From Costus lasius (lineage: Eukaryota; Streptophyta; Magnoliopsida; Zingiberales; Costaceae): a stretch of 64,000 nucleotides of DNA. The notes below the pieces were generated by a model, which was not told the origin of the DNA, made no database searches, and saw nothing but the letters and a program-made list of their open reading frames with translations. Positions 46,102-58,200 of this stretch are shown piece by piece; within the stretch, counting starts at the first letter, position 1, and each line of letters opens with the position of its first letter. Location of the stretch: NCBI GenBank assembly GCA_027563935.2, contig CM050454.1:1286501-1350500 (forward strand), given 5' to 3'. The translations under genes were made by a program, and so were the position numbers.

Positions 46102-48233
46102 TGTTACGTCCGTGATAAAAACGGACATCGGAGAGAAAATTTTCAAAAGAAAATAATAATAAAGTAATCGAGTGATGGGACATTTCTGTAAACGGTGGTC
46201 AAGTCCATCTCCTCGCCATCACTCCGTGTCGCGCGTGCCCTTTTCCTCTTTATCTTCTCCCCGTCGCGATCGTCCTTCTTCCAAGCCAACGAACGCCTCC
46301 TCCTCCTTCTTCGATCGGCGCTCGCCCTCTTCCTTTGCTCGCGTCCCCTTTCCTACTGCCGGCGGACGCTGACTGGCGACGAACTTTCGCCGTCCAACGA
46401 CTGGAAAATCGGCCGTATTCGCCCTTACTTCGTCCACGCGTGCTCGCCGACGAGAGACGCCTGCGAGCCCGAATCCGGTGCGTTCCTTCTCCGGCGACCT
46501 CGGTAAGGCTCCCTCCGGCCTCGGCGAACCTTTCTGCCACCTCCTGGACCAGTTCCGGCGTCTTCGTCTCCGGCGCCGGTGAGATTGCACGAGCGGCGCC
46601 GGTGAGATTGCGCGAGCGGCGCCGCTGACTTCGAACCCAGATCTCCGGCGACCCTGACCCCATTTCGCGAAACGGGTTGTACGACCGAACTCACCTCGCC
46701 GGCGGCTATCTTGTGGCACTCCGGAAATTCCGATCGGTCGCCGAAGTTACTATTCCGGCGATCACTGTAGCGGCGGCGCTACTGTTCCGGCGAACTTTCT
46801 GGTGAACTTCGAGTTCCGTGCTGACGACTCGGTTATGTGCGCGTGGTTGGTTCTCGCGTATCCCGACTTCCGGTGGTGATTATTGCGTTCGCACGTGGCT
46901 GCGAACTAAGTTAGTACTCGTACTCTGTCTCCGTACACGTATTATACGAACGCATGCGAACATAACCCTGGATTCACGTATACCTGTCAAACCTGATTTA
47001 ATAACTTGGTACGACCTGATTAGCATAATGAAACCGGATTAGCATGTTAATTGTTGTTAAATGGATTAAAATAGAATGGTGTGACTTATACATGATTTAC
47101 CCTGTTAGGTCCTGTTGATTGATACTTGACACTGTGTTGGTTGGATCTGTACTGTTCGGCTACTGTTGAGGTAGGGATTCTACCTCCGTTCTTTGTTACG
47201 GTGCCAACCGCATGTGTAGTTAGCGGCACCTCCCTTATTGCTTCTTAGCACTATTGATTACTGTTCTAATTCCCGTTCTACTCTGCGTACATTCCTGTTG
47301 ACATAAACTATTGCATGAAACATGGTATGAGTATTTTCGGTTCTTGCATGTTTACTTGTAGTTGGTAGGTGGTATGAGTTCTGTATATGTACATTGAGGA
47401 TTGATTGTCTAGCGATAGACATGTCAGTATACCTCAGATACTGCCTGTGAGATTTCTGTCGAGACTGTATGATCGTCTCTGACCGAGAGAGTCCGACGTT
47501 ATGGGCTTGAGGTCTGTTATCAACCCAATAAGGGATTGTACTGAGTGTAGGACGCTACACTAGCGGGCTGTCGACGGACAGTCGTCTCTACTGTTCGGGG
47601 AGCAATCAGTAGGGACCACTCTATTTTATAGAGTTGCGGGTCGTGGACCACTGCTGTACCAGTTCCCAGATTTTATCTGTGTATGAGGATACATATATAT
47701 TGATATATATGTTGAGATTTGATTATACTCTATATGGTCATATAGAGTCTTGGTAGTGTTCTGGTAATTCCCTGTATCTGATCATGCACCATATCATTGT
47801 AATATCCCTACTTAGCCTCCGGCTAACCCCCCCTTCGGTTTGCCTCCAGGTTCAGGCGCGGCTCCATGTGGAGCAGAGTAGATAGTTAGTAGTTGGCCAC
47901 CAGTCTGGGTGGGTTGTGATGCATTTTGGTATGTTATTATTTGTATGTTATGTTGTTGGACTCTGTTGACCGCTGCACCGGTCATGTATCTGTTGGTTTG
48001 TCGACCGTTGCGCCGGTCCTATTGTTGTTATTTCTGTTGACCGCTGCGCCGGTCTATATTTCGTATCTGTCGGTATTGTATTATAAATATTTAAGGCCGG
48101 GCTGGCCTCTGTTTAGACTATTTTATTTCAGTGTACCTTTCGATTGTCAGGAGTGATTGACAAGTACAGTGTTGTGCGTCCCGAGGTCCGGGATTCCCGG
48201 CGTGAGATCCGGGTGAATTTTTGAGGCGTAACA
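46102..48233 (+). repeat. LTR 3 (+), full-length 3' LTR of Ty3 composite
   Basis: Preceded by the purine-rich end GAAGGTGGGTATAA, begins TGTTACGTCC and ends GAGGCGTAACA, followed by the AACAG target duplication. About 2.13 kb, with a small tandem duplication near 46575-46620 (GGCGCCGGTGAGATTG twice). Confidence 0.92.
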
Positions 48234-48238
48234 AACAG

Positions 48239-48452
48239 CTAGATCACTTACTGGCGCCATCCAACGGCATGTGTTGCCGTCAATGCGGCGGCTATCTAGG
48301 CAACGCCAGTTGAGATCCCCCCCCGGGTCATACGATCCGATGCCGCCTCCGGACATGAGCGGCGGCGCGTATGAGAAGACAGCCGCTGATCGGCCGGAAT
48401 CGGGAGGCAAAATCTAGGGCAGAAGACGCCATCTATTCGCTGATCTAGATGG
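48239..48452. other. Host spacer of copy B between inserts
   Basis: Aligns with about 3808-4062 of copy A (GATCACTTACTGGCGCCATC and onward to GCTGATCTAGATG). No gene. Confidence 0.7.
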
Positions 48453-49410
48453 CTTTTGCCAACCAAAGGAAGCGACAAACAGGGCTAACATCAACGAAAT
48501 CATATATCATGAAATAAACAACACAACAAGAAAATTTTCCATAAGTTAAGCTCGAAAAAAAATTGCATAAAGGAAGAAGCAGAATAACAATAGGACAGTA
48601 AATATCAGAAAATTAAAACCTTTAAGATCAGATCCAATCATCGGAGGCAAACCTCGACTATTACTCTACTACTTCAGAAGCAAGAATCTGGAGACGAAAC
48701 GACTAATCTTTGTTATGGAGCGAACTAAGATTAAACGAGGGTGGAAAGAAGAAGGGGCAAATCAAGTATCAAGCAATAAACAATGTACAGAAGCCAACTT
48801 TATAGGTTAAAGCTTCGAAAAAAACCAAATTGCAGAAAGATGCAGGAAACTGAAACCTTTTGAGATCTGACGCGGTCATGCCATGTGCAGCTTTGGCTTT
48901 AGTGATCTAGGAGGCGGGTACAGGAGGGGTAAAGAAAAGGAGTGATCTTTGCTGTGAGAGCACTGCTGGCGGCTTACCTCTCTGAATTGGTTTGCTCTAC
49001 ATCAAAAAAGAAAGCTTACAGAGAATCTGCTTCTGATTTCCGCGACGGGAGGCGCGACCGCCGGAGAGGGATGCTGCAGTAGTAGGCGAGGAGATGTTTT
49101 CGGAAATGGAATCGTGCCGATGGGATTAGTTGATTTTGATGAGAGTTGGAGTCCGTCGTATTCAGAAGGAAGAGCGAGTTCGTTCGGTACGGTTCGGTTC
49201 ATTAAATTTTTTTTATTTTTAATTATTTTTAATCGGTTTGATTCGATTTTTTTAAATTTTAAAAGAGAAAAATTAAAATCGAACTGATTGAAAAATATCC
49301 CTCCCCAATCCGAATCGAATCAAATTGAATTGATTAGGATAAAAATTAAATTGAACCGCCTTATTCGATTTGGTTCCGTGCGATTTATCGGTTTGACCCG
49401 ATTAATGGAT
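48453..49410. mobile_element. Insertion absent from copy A, family unclear
   Basis: About 0.95 kb splitting the copy-A sequence GATCTAGATGCCTTTTGGTG. The left two thirds is AT-rich with a loosely repeated block (48530-48650 and 48800-48890). The right third has inverted CGGTTCGGTT/AACCGA-type motifs (49180-49400), common in plant MITE and Mutator-like sequence. The ends are not resolved and no coding region is recognised. Confidence 0.5.
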
Positions 49411-49452
49411 ATGCCTACCTTTTGGTGCGACTTGCTCCTGTGCTCCAGCAGT

Positions 49453-50578
49453 AGGCCTGTAATCGGTTCAATCTAAATCGAACCGAATCGATTAGATCAA
49501 AAATCAATTAAGATTTCATAAATTTTTTTAAATCGAAATCGATATTGTGAAAACTGATTTGAACCGAACTGAATAAGTTTGATTTAGTTCAATTCAAACC
49601 GATTAAAACTGAATTACAGATTAATGCCCTATAATTTCACCCGTCCACCGGTCCAGATAAGTGGCCTCGTTTCAAATTTTGACCGAAGCAATAAAGCATT
49701 GACTGCGGCCTCATCTCAAATGCCGACCGAATGAAGCCGTCTTCAAGCTCACGCATGACGCGCTGAACGCCGCCTGTGTCCGGCAGTTGTCGTCGACGCC
49801 CACTTGCCGGAGAAGACGGGGAGAAGAAGGGGTGAAGGGAGCGTTCAGGGCGTGTGGCAGGTTCGGCGCCCGAACCTCAGCCTTCGCCAGAATCAGTCGC
49901 CGGGGATGGTGATAGAGAAGAAGATGTCGGAAGCAGTCGCCGAGGATCTGTTTCTCACCGACTTCTCTGATCCTCCAGTCGTCGAGACGTCGACCGCCTG
50001 GGTTCTTAAAGAAGATGGAGGTGGTCCTCGATCTGGAGTTGATGTCGCCGTCTTCGCTGGAGCCGTCCGCCTCAAGCCCGTTAGAGCCTTCTGTCTTCGT
50101 TGGAGCCTTGTCCGAAGGTCTCGTCTGCCTATCTCTCTCCCAGAGAGGAGGCTGCCGACCCCACCGTGGAAGACGCCTTCGACCTCGCCGTGGATGTCGC
50201 CGGCCTCGCCAGGCTTGATTTCGCCACTTCCTCTCACATGATCGACGCTTCCTCTCACGATTTGGGCGAGGGCGTCTAGGCGTGAGTCGCGGCAGACGAA
50301 AGTGGCAGATCGCGATTGGTTTCGATTTACCTAATTTAGGTTTAGGGAAATAAGGTTTAGGTCTATAAAATATATTTTTTAATTATATATTATTATATGT
50401 TATTCGGTTAGTTCAGGTTATACAAAATTTTTTCCTCTCAATCTGAACCGAACCCATTAATATTTTCAACCTTTCAACCCGAATTAAACCGAACCGAATA
50501 ACAAAAAAATCAAACCAAACCGACAAATTCAGTTTGGTTTGGTTCGGTTTGTCGGGTTAGACCGAATAATGGGCAGCC
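49453..50578. mobile_element. MITE/Pack-type element with GC-rich insert
   Basis: Outer parts are AT-rich repeats of AACCGAACCGAAT and its complement. Ends are loosely inverted (AGGCCTGTAATCGGTT on the left; GACCGAATAATGGGCAGCC on the right). The middle (about 49730-50290) is GC-rich and codon-like with a 145-codon frame at 49804-50241 (MPEKTGRRRGEGSV..., SPWMSPASPGL...), which matches nothing I know. The layout, AT-rich inverted ends around a GC-rich host-like core, resembles elements that capture gene fragments. Absent from copy A. Confidence 0.55.
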
Positions 50579-50581
50579 ACC

Positions 50582-50978
50582 TAGAGATGTCAACGGGTCA
50601 GGTACCCGTAAGTTTTGGCCAAACCCGACCCGACCCGACCTGACCCAAACCCGAACCTGACTAAACCCGAGTCGAGTATTTAAACAGGTACCTGCGGGTA
50701 CAGGTACCCGTTTAAATAAAAATATTTATTTTTAAATTATTTTTATAAAATATAACTATAAAATAATATTAATAATAATAAATATATTTTATTAAAAATT
50801 ATTTTATTTTATATATATATTTATTATATATTAATCGAATATCTAGTATCTTAATCGGGTATTCAAACCCGTAAAAGTAATCCGAACTCGACCTAATTAG
50901 CTAATCGGGTATTTAAATCTATCATAAAAAGGTCGGATTGGGGCAGGTACCTGCAAGTTCGAATACTCATTGACCCTA
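50582..50978. mobile_element. hAT-like MITE
   Basis: About 0.4 kb with imperfect inverted ends (TAGAGATGTCAACGGGT on the left; ACTCATTGACCCTA on the right) and subterminal GGTACCCG/CGGGTA motifs. Flanked by the 7 bp repeat AGCCACC (50575-50581 and 50979-50985), close to the 8 bp duplication usual for hAT elements. It sits at the right edge of the preceding element. Confidence 0.6.
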
Positions 50979-51073
50979 AGCCACCAATGCGAAAACGAGA
51001 ATGAAGATGCTCTTCCAAGAAGCGACGCTTTTTAATCGGACGGCTATAATAAGATCAGGATGATTGTCTCTAC

Positions 51074-51971
51074 GGCTATGTTTAACAGGAAAGACAAAAA
51101 ATTGAAAGGAAGAGAAAGTAAAAAGAAAGGAAAAGTAAGAAGATTTTTTCAATTGTGTTTAATAAGAGAGAAAGAAAATTAGAAAGATTTATATAGTCAC
51201 TCTTTTTTTTTATTTTTACACTCTTATTATATAAATATCATTAAATACTATTAAAAATTATCATTTAATAATATTAAATATTATAAAAATAATTAATCAA
51301 CTATTAAATACTATTAAATTACGTAAATGTTATTAAATACTATAAAATTAATTAAATATTATTAAATAATATAACATTAATTACTATAATATTAATTAAA
51401 TATTATTAAATACCATAACATTAATTAAATATTACTAATTACTATACCATTAATTAAATATTATTAAATACTATAAAATTAATTAAAAACTATAAAATTA
51501 ATTAAATAATATAACATTAATTAAATATTATTAAATAATATAATATTAATTAAATATTATTAAATACTAATAACATTAATAAAATATTATTAAATAATAT
51601 AACATTAATTAAATATTATTAAATACTAATAATATTAATTAAATATTATTAATTACTATAACATTAATTAAATATTATTAAATACTATACTATTAATTTA
51701 TTATTATTAATTACTATAGCATTAATTAAATATTATTAATTACTATAACATTAATTTAATATTATATTATAAAGAGTGAGGGGTGAGAATAATATGACAT
51801 TGAGCAAACTTGTCGTTTCTGCCCAAATCGGGCGGAACGATTTCAAGGAATAATTTAATAGAATTTTCGTTTGCTTTTTTCATTTCCATTTTTCATCCGC
51901 CTCATTAAACAATTAAATTCTACTATCCATTCTTCCATTCTCTCCCACTTACCTCTGCATTAAACACAGCC
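51074..51971. mobile_element. Harbinger-like MITE with internal AT minisatellite
   Basis: About 0.9 kb. Ends GGCTATGTTTAA and TTAAACACAGCC share the core of the MITE at 26182-26463. The possible 3 bp target duplication is TAC/TAT or CTA, depending on the end chosen. The interior 51220-51770 is a tandem run of ~30 bp AT units (AATTAAATATTATTAAATAC-like). It lies about 95 bp upstream of the NPH3-B start codon and is absent from copy A. Confidence 0.7.
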
Positions 51972-52066
51972 TATTTTTTTGGGCTATATCAATAGAGCGA
52001 ACCTCTGCAGCGTTTGGATTTGAACTAATCTCTCTCCCTCTCCCTCTCCTTCTCTCTCTACACACC

Positions 52067-53761
52067 ATGCAAGGGGTGGGCGTGGGCGTCTGCAACCTCA
52101 AGGTTCACGTCAATGGGCAGCATACCTTCCTTGTCCACGAGGTAATCGACCAATTCAAAAGTTTTCTTCTTTCCATCTTCCATGGCGGATAATCGTGATG
52201 AACGGTCCATTTCGACAAACACAGAGCACGCTCTGCGCTTTCTCCGGAAAGATGAAGGCGATGCTGAGCCAAGAACGGAAGAGAAAGGGGCCTTCTTGCC
52301 AGCCAAATCACTCGACCCTCAAGATCACGGACTTCCCCGGCGGCCCTGCCGGGTTCGAGCTGGCGTCGAGGTTCTGCTACAGCGGCGGCCGCATCACAGT
52401 CACCCCGGCCAACGTCTGCGTCCTCCACTCCTCCGCCGTTGTCCTCGAGATGAACGACGGCGTTTGCCCCCGTAACCTCCTCTCGCAGACAGAGACGTTC
52501 ATGGATGGCCTCTTCTACTGGACCTGGGGCGACATCTTGGCAGCACTGAAAGGCTGCGACGCGGCATCGCTTCCCGCCGCCGATGCTTCCGGCCTCCTTT
52601 ACAAGCTCGTCTCCGCTCTCCTCGCCAAGATCTCAACCGGCTCGGACGAGCCCGTGCTCTCGCCCCCCTCGTCGCCCTGCTTCGGCAGGGAGTGGTGGTT
52701 CGACGACGTAACCTTATTGCCCCCCGCCATCATCGAGAGGATGGTTAGGGTTATTGGGGCGTACGGCAGCGACAAGAAGGACCCCGTCCTGACTAGGTTT
52801 CTCCTGCACTACCTGACGGTCGCGCGCTCAGGGACGCACGGCAAGGGGACGGAGTTGGGCGGCCTTGCAGACACCGCGGTGCATGGAGTGATCGCGAGGG
52901 GGGGCGCGGCCTTTTCGTGCAGAGGGCTGTTCCGGGTGCTGAGGGTGGTCTCCGGGGCGGGGATCGGCAGGGACTGCAGACAGAAGCTGGAGAGGCTGAT
53001 CGGGCTAGCGCTGGACCAGGCGGCGCTGGACGACCTCTTGGTCTCTGCCGGCCATTACGGCGCCGGAGGGGTGTATGATGTGAATCTGGTTGTGAGATTA
53101 GTGGGCATCTTCGTCGGCGGCGAGGAGGGCAATGCCGGTATCGATTCATTACAGAAGATGAGGAGACTGGGGAGGCTGATCGACAGCTACTTGGGAGAGA
53201 TCTCCCCTGACCAAGGCTTGACTGTGGCCAAGTTTCTCGGAGTCGCAGAGAGCCTCCCCGACGCAGCAAGGGACTGCTTCGACGGCGTCTACAGAGCTCT
53301 GGAGATCTTTATTGAGGTTTGTTCCGGATTTAAACTATTTATATTTGAATCAATCATAGAGAAAGTGCACAAATTTGATTTGCAAACAGTCACACCCAAC
53401 GCTCTCTGCTGAGGAGAGGACAAGGCTCTGTGGATGCCTCAACTACGGGAAGCTCAGCCTGGAGTCCTGCAAAGACCTGGCAAGGAACAGGAGGATCCCC
53501 CCAGGGGTCGCCATGCGAGCTCTGGCATCGCAGCAATCCAAGCATCAAATAGGGACGAGGATCGCCATGAAGACCCAACCCAAGAAGAGCACTGCCAAAT
53601 CACATGAGGAGGAGGAGCTGAAGCTGAGCCTGAGGAGGATGCAGAGCAGGGTGGTGGAGCTGGAGAAGGTGTGCAGGGACATGAAGGGACAGATGTCAAG
53701 GATGGTGGCCAGGAGCAAGTCCTACAGTAGCGCTGCTAGGGGAATGCCAAGGCTGTGCTAA
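52067..53761 (+). CDS. NPH3-family BTB/POZ domain protein, copy B, intact
   Basis: Three exons: 52067-52141, 52225-53316, 53390-53761, all GT-AG, giving 512 aa, close to the ~500 aa of the At3g22104 type. NPH3 proteins act as substrate adaptors of CUL3 ubiquitin ligases and as plasma-membrane partners of phototropins; this subgroup has no assigned role. Domain layout: a divergent BTB at the N-terminus (VGVCNLKVHVNGQHTFLVHE, STLCAFSGKMKAM, FPGGPAGFELASRFCYSGGR), then the NPH3 domain ([78 protein letters not shown]) and a C-terminal coiled coil (LRRMQSRVVELEKVCRDMKG). The start is the first ATG after a CT-rich leader. It converges with HCF136-B. The promoter has a MITE and only a weak TATA-like TATATCAATA. 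This is the only functional-looking copy here. Confidence 0.93.
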
Positions 53762-55205
53762 CACTGCTCTTCCCCTGTCCACGGCCTGTGCAGGGTTTTG
53801 TTTTGGCTGATGTTTCTAATCAGTAGCTATAGTAGCTCATTGTTCTTGCCTGCACATTTGCAGGTGTTTGAATGATTTCCTACTCATTGTGAGTCCTCCT
53901 TGCCTCATCCAGACATTGTATGATTTTCTCTTTTCCAAAAAAAAAAACTTCTTTGTTCTACCTTTGTGATAAGTGCATTAAGCCATCACCTAAGCGAACT
54001 TCGGCATTTCAAGCTTCCTATGTAAAATTGTGGTTTCCCAAGTGAAGCTAGTTTCAGAGCATTCAAATAGCAGAAACTACAGCTAGATCTTAAAGTAATA
54101 TATTTCATTAGCAAGATTCGTAATGAAAACTATCACTGAGGTATTGATAAAGCAAGAAGATATCAACGTAGATTGTTGAAAATTGGTAGTTTAATGTTTC
54201 ATTTTCGGATACAAGTTTAAAACATGTATAAGATTAGGAAGTCACAAAGAAGATAAAGCATCACATTTACTAGGTTATGGAAATTGATTGGAGGGGATTC
54301 ATACAAATCTTGGATGTTTGTTTGCAATATGTCCTTTCCCCCCTCTGTTTTGCTTGTGAATATAATAGCATAAGCAAAGCAAGATACGGATCCCAGATTC
54401 CTCTTCAGCTGGCTGCAAAGATTCAAAATTCTTGTTTGAACGGAAGTGAAAAATTCATGCACTGTTAAAATCTGCGGCAGCGTGTCACAGTGTGTTATAA
54501 CTTTTACACAACAGAGCGAACTGGACTATGATCAAATGACCTGCGTGTCACAGTTATAACTTTCACACAGCGTGTCACAGTTCCATCAACCAGAGTCATT
54601 TGTGTCTCCACCTGCGTTCATTCTAAAACATGCCTACACATATGCAGGCAAACAAACAATTGCAGAGCAATAATTGAGACATTACATCATGTGGAACTGT
54701 TCTAATCAATTAGATTGTATAATTTTTAGAAATATGGTTGATGGTTCAAAAATTATCAAGATACTCTGAAGCTAATCAATTCAAAGTGATCTCGTGTGAG
54801 ATTTATCCTGGTTTCATAATTGGAAAAATGGAAAAGACTTCTAACTATCACTTGGGTTAGGTTATTTGGCACATTGGTTTTATTAAACCACAAGTAGGTA
54901 GATTATCAAGACAATAACCATTCTTAACTTAATGGAAATGCAAGTACTGCTGCAGTACTCAAGAGTACGAGTGCAGAAAATTAAGAAAACAACATTCTTC
55001 AACAGCAGACATTATTTACTTGAAAGTTTCTCTCACAATTTCATGTAAAACCTCACTCTATAATATGTAAATAACCGTCAGTTTCTTACTTCAAGTACAT
55101 TACAGAATCTTGTATTTGTGTCGGAAATCTAATACAACTCACAGTGAAAAATTTAACATATTGTATTCATCTTTACAAAAGCTAAGAGAGTACTACCCTG
55201 CTATA
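53762..55205. other. Spacer between convergent NPH3-like and HCF136 copy B
   Basis: AT-rich, aligning with 6019-7475 of copy A, with small indels (for example a local duplication of GCGTGTCACAG around 54480-54570). Contains both 3' UTRs; no other gene seen. Confidence 0.6.
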
Positions 55206-58200
55206 TCAGCCAAGATACTTCAGCAAGACTCCATCATTTCCCAGTACAAAACCTTTGTCATCATCGATAAATCTGCACGAAATAATGCTTATCAGGAGTT
55301 CAGATGGGCAGGTTAGATTCTAAATCACTAGGCTCCTAATCCATGGAAATATCTGCCTGATATGAGGATCGCGTTGGTCATCTACAACAATATCCGACCG
55401 GTAAACATAAATTGGAACATAATCTTAAGCTAGAAGCATAGATACGGTTGCTAAAAGAAATGCATAGAAAGAGGAGAAATAGAATAGAAAATTACTTCAC
55501 TGAGTACAAATTTGCCGCAATATTATCTGCAGCTTTATCACGGGTCCAAGTCTTTCCTCCATTTGTGGTTCGCAAAAGAATGCCACTTCCCCCGGCAGCC
55601 CAAGCTTCTTCCTGGTGAAGTTTATTAAAGTTGTTGTTATATCCACTTTTGATAATAGTTTTAAGCACAAAGATTGTATACTATAATGGACATTATCGTA
55701 TTGTCCTACAAATTTCGCAATCAAGTGTCTCAAACTATATTCAACTACTTATAAATAAATATATGTTCACAGTCCACTGCATCCATTGCCTACAACGTAA
55801 TCTGGCTCTCGGCCTTTTGTTCACAGCATAGGTGGAAGGCAAAGAATGCCTCCTAGCCATGGGTGAGAAACCAAACTCACAAAGAGCTAGAATTCTAACA
55901 TATAAACACTCAAAAAGTTGAGTCAAAGGCTCAATATACAGGACCTCGTCTTATAAATAATAAAGGATGCGCCGAGGCTATTTGTATGACAAGAATTATT
56001 TTTACAGAAACAAATATAACAGATTTTCCACCACATTATACCAAGATATATGATTAGGAAAATAAAAAAGAACAAGATTAGTACTGATTTTGGTAGATAA
56101 GTTATAGGCTGTTACGATTAACCACAATTGCACACACTAAGTAGCTTCTGATGTATAGCCACAATAGAAAAGACCTCCGAAGTAACTATTAGGATTTTCC
56201 TGATATTTACCTTTGAGCGATAGCCAACATCAAGAATACCAAATCCCCTACTCTGGACAGGAACTTCCTCAAATTCCTCTGTTATCTGGAATAAACAATA
56301 AATAGTACAGTCACATGAACTTGAATCAAATGCACATGCAACTTACTGTGACCTTATTATTATAACTAGCAAGCAAGATATTCAAAGTTCAGTATCTAAT
56401 ATAAGCAAAAGGATATAAGGATTTATGAATTGTTAAAAAAAAACATTTAAACAGATGACTAAAAGAGATAGCAACTGGTGTTGGACTAGTCACCGAGTGA
56501 TCTAACTGGAACTTAAGTATTGAAATTCAGTGAGACTCTCAACCTACTATTAATAAAAAAGAACAAGATTTGACTTGGGTTTTGAAATTTTGTGCCAAGA
56601 AACATATTTTAGAATGCACCTAAGAAGATAAGATAGAGGATTTATGGCATTTTTCTGAAATTAGTTTGCACTATGTTTACCATCTAACCTTTAAAACATC
56701 GATAATTAAAAATTCAAGCAAGTCTACAGAAGAAATCTATGTCGAAGAGTGGCATACTTCAAATATTTCACAGAAACACATTATAAAATCCAAAATTATA
56801 TGGTAGAAGATGCTTCCTCTGTAATTCTTTAAGTACCTATTTTACCGCATGCAGTGATAGTTAAGATGGATGGTTTTGGCATCAATTATTTAATTCACTG
56901 AGTAATATCGAGTATTAGATTACAAGTCATCCAATCTAAAATGATTCCTATGATATTAATTCCGTTAAATTTGTCATTGTTGATTCCAATTCTTTTCATA
57001 TCAGCATCAGGAACTCAGATTCAAATGCCAGGCATCAAATGATGAAAAAGGTTAATATGTAGCTAAATTCTTAATGTGGTTGTGTTCAGGATAAATGTTG
57101 ATATTACCCCTGTGCCTTTACTGAGATAAAGTCCACCACCGCGCACAAGAAGCCAGAGACCACCATCAGCTCTCCATCCCATATTTTGAATACGACGGGC
57201 AACTGCTCTGTTATGTGGTTGCCAGAATGTCTGCAGACAAGATTAAGCTTCTTGAGTGAACACATTCAGTAGATGCGTGTTCATAAGCAAGAAAACAAAG
57301 AAGGCCTTTCAAGAAAACAAACTCAGTGAAAAGCAGGTTCTCTATTTTATAGAGGATTACTATAAAATGGGAAATTTACATATGTGCGCCACCTTTTGTT
57401 TGTATTTGTTTTTTTTTTAAATTGAAGTTAGGACTCATGGCATTTCTGAATGTCCAAAATACTTAAGCAAATCAAACAGCCTTCACATATGAATTCACCC
57501 TTTATAGATTTAGAAACAGCTGTTCCATGCTGATGTGCATGCCATGGATTACTTTTACAAGGCTTACAAGGAAAAGTTACCTAAAGTAGCATACCGATAT
57601 GGAAAACCTGTCCTGGTTCCCAGGTATGAACCAGGACAGGTTTTCCATATAATAAGTTGGTAGAAATTTTAGGTATGAACAGGGAATCCCAATAATAAGT
57701 TCATAGGCAAAACCTGTCCTGGTTCCCAGGTTAAGTAGAAGTTCCCACGACTTGAGACAGCAACATACTTGCCATCCGGAGAACGATTTACTGTGTTAAA
57801 GGTTCCTGTATAATAGCTTGCACCACTAATACCACTAGAAACTGTTCTGCATAATAGATAACAGCACCGCAGTGAGTAATACGAATTTAAGTTATCGCAT
57901 GCCAATAAAGTAGAACATAGGGCAGCAACTTTGTGGATTACATGAACTATGAACTATACATGCATTAAAATAACGATTCCACCAATGCAGGTCTAGGGAG
58001 GATAAATATATATATATCCTATCGCTGCTAGCAAAGAAACAATCCTATGTGTAGCACGTGGACTCTCCCTCTACAGCAAAGTTATCTAACAGTCAAAATC
58101 ATTTGTGTTGCATACAAGAAAGCGTCACCAAAAGCATAATCATGTATCAGCTGTGGAAACAGAATAACAGTTTTAATTTTTTTTTTTTTAATACATGTGA

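Larger units (their letters stand above)
31104..48233. mobile_element. Composite Ty3/gypsy block of three element bodies in one target duplication
   Basis: Order: LTR(+) 31104-32755, body G1(+) 32756-35475, LTR(-) 35476-37572, body G2(-) 37573-42501, truncated LTR(-) 42502-42819, body G3(+) 42820-46101, LTR(+) 46102-48233. All LTRs belong to one family, with ends TGTTACG...CGTAACA. The outermost LTR ends are flanked by AACAG (31099-31103 and 48234-48238), and the surrounding host DNA matches the uninterrupted copy A near 3795-3812. Domain order PR-RT-RH-IN and the integrase tail ([35 protein letters not shown]) mark Ty3/gypsy, resembling the Tekay/Del chromovirus lineage. No body is intact. 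Confidence 0.9.
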
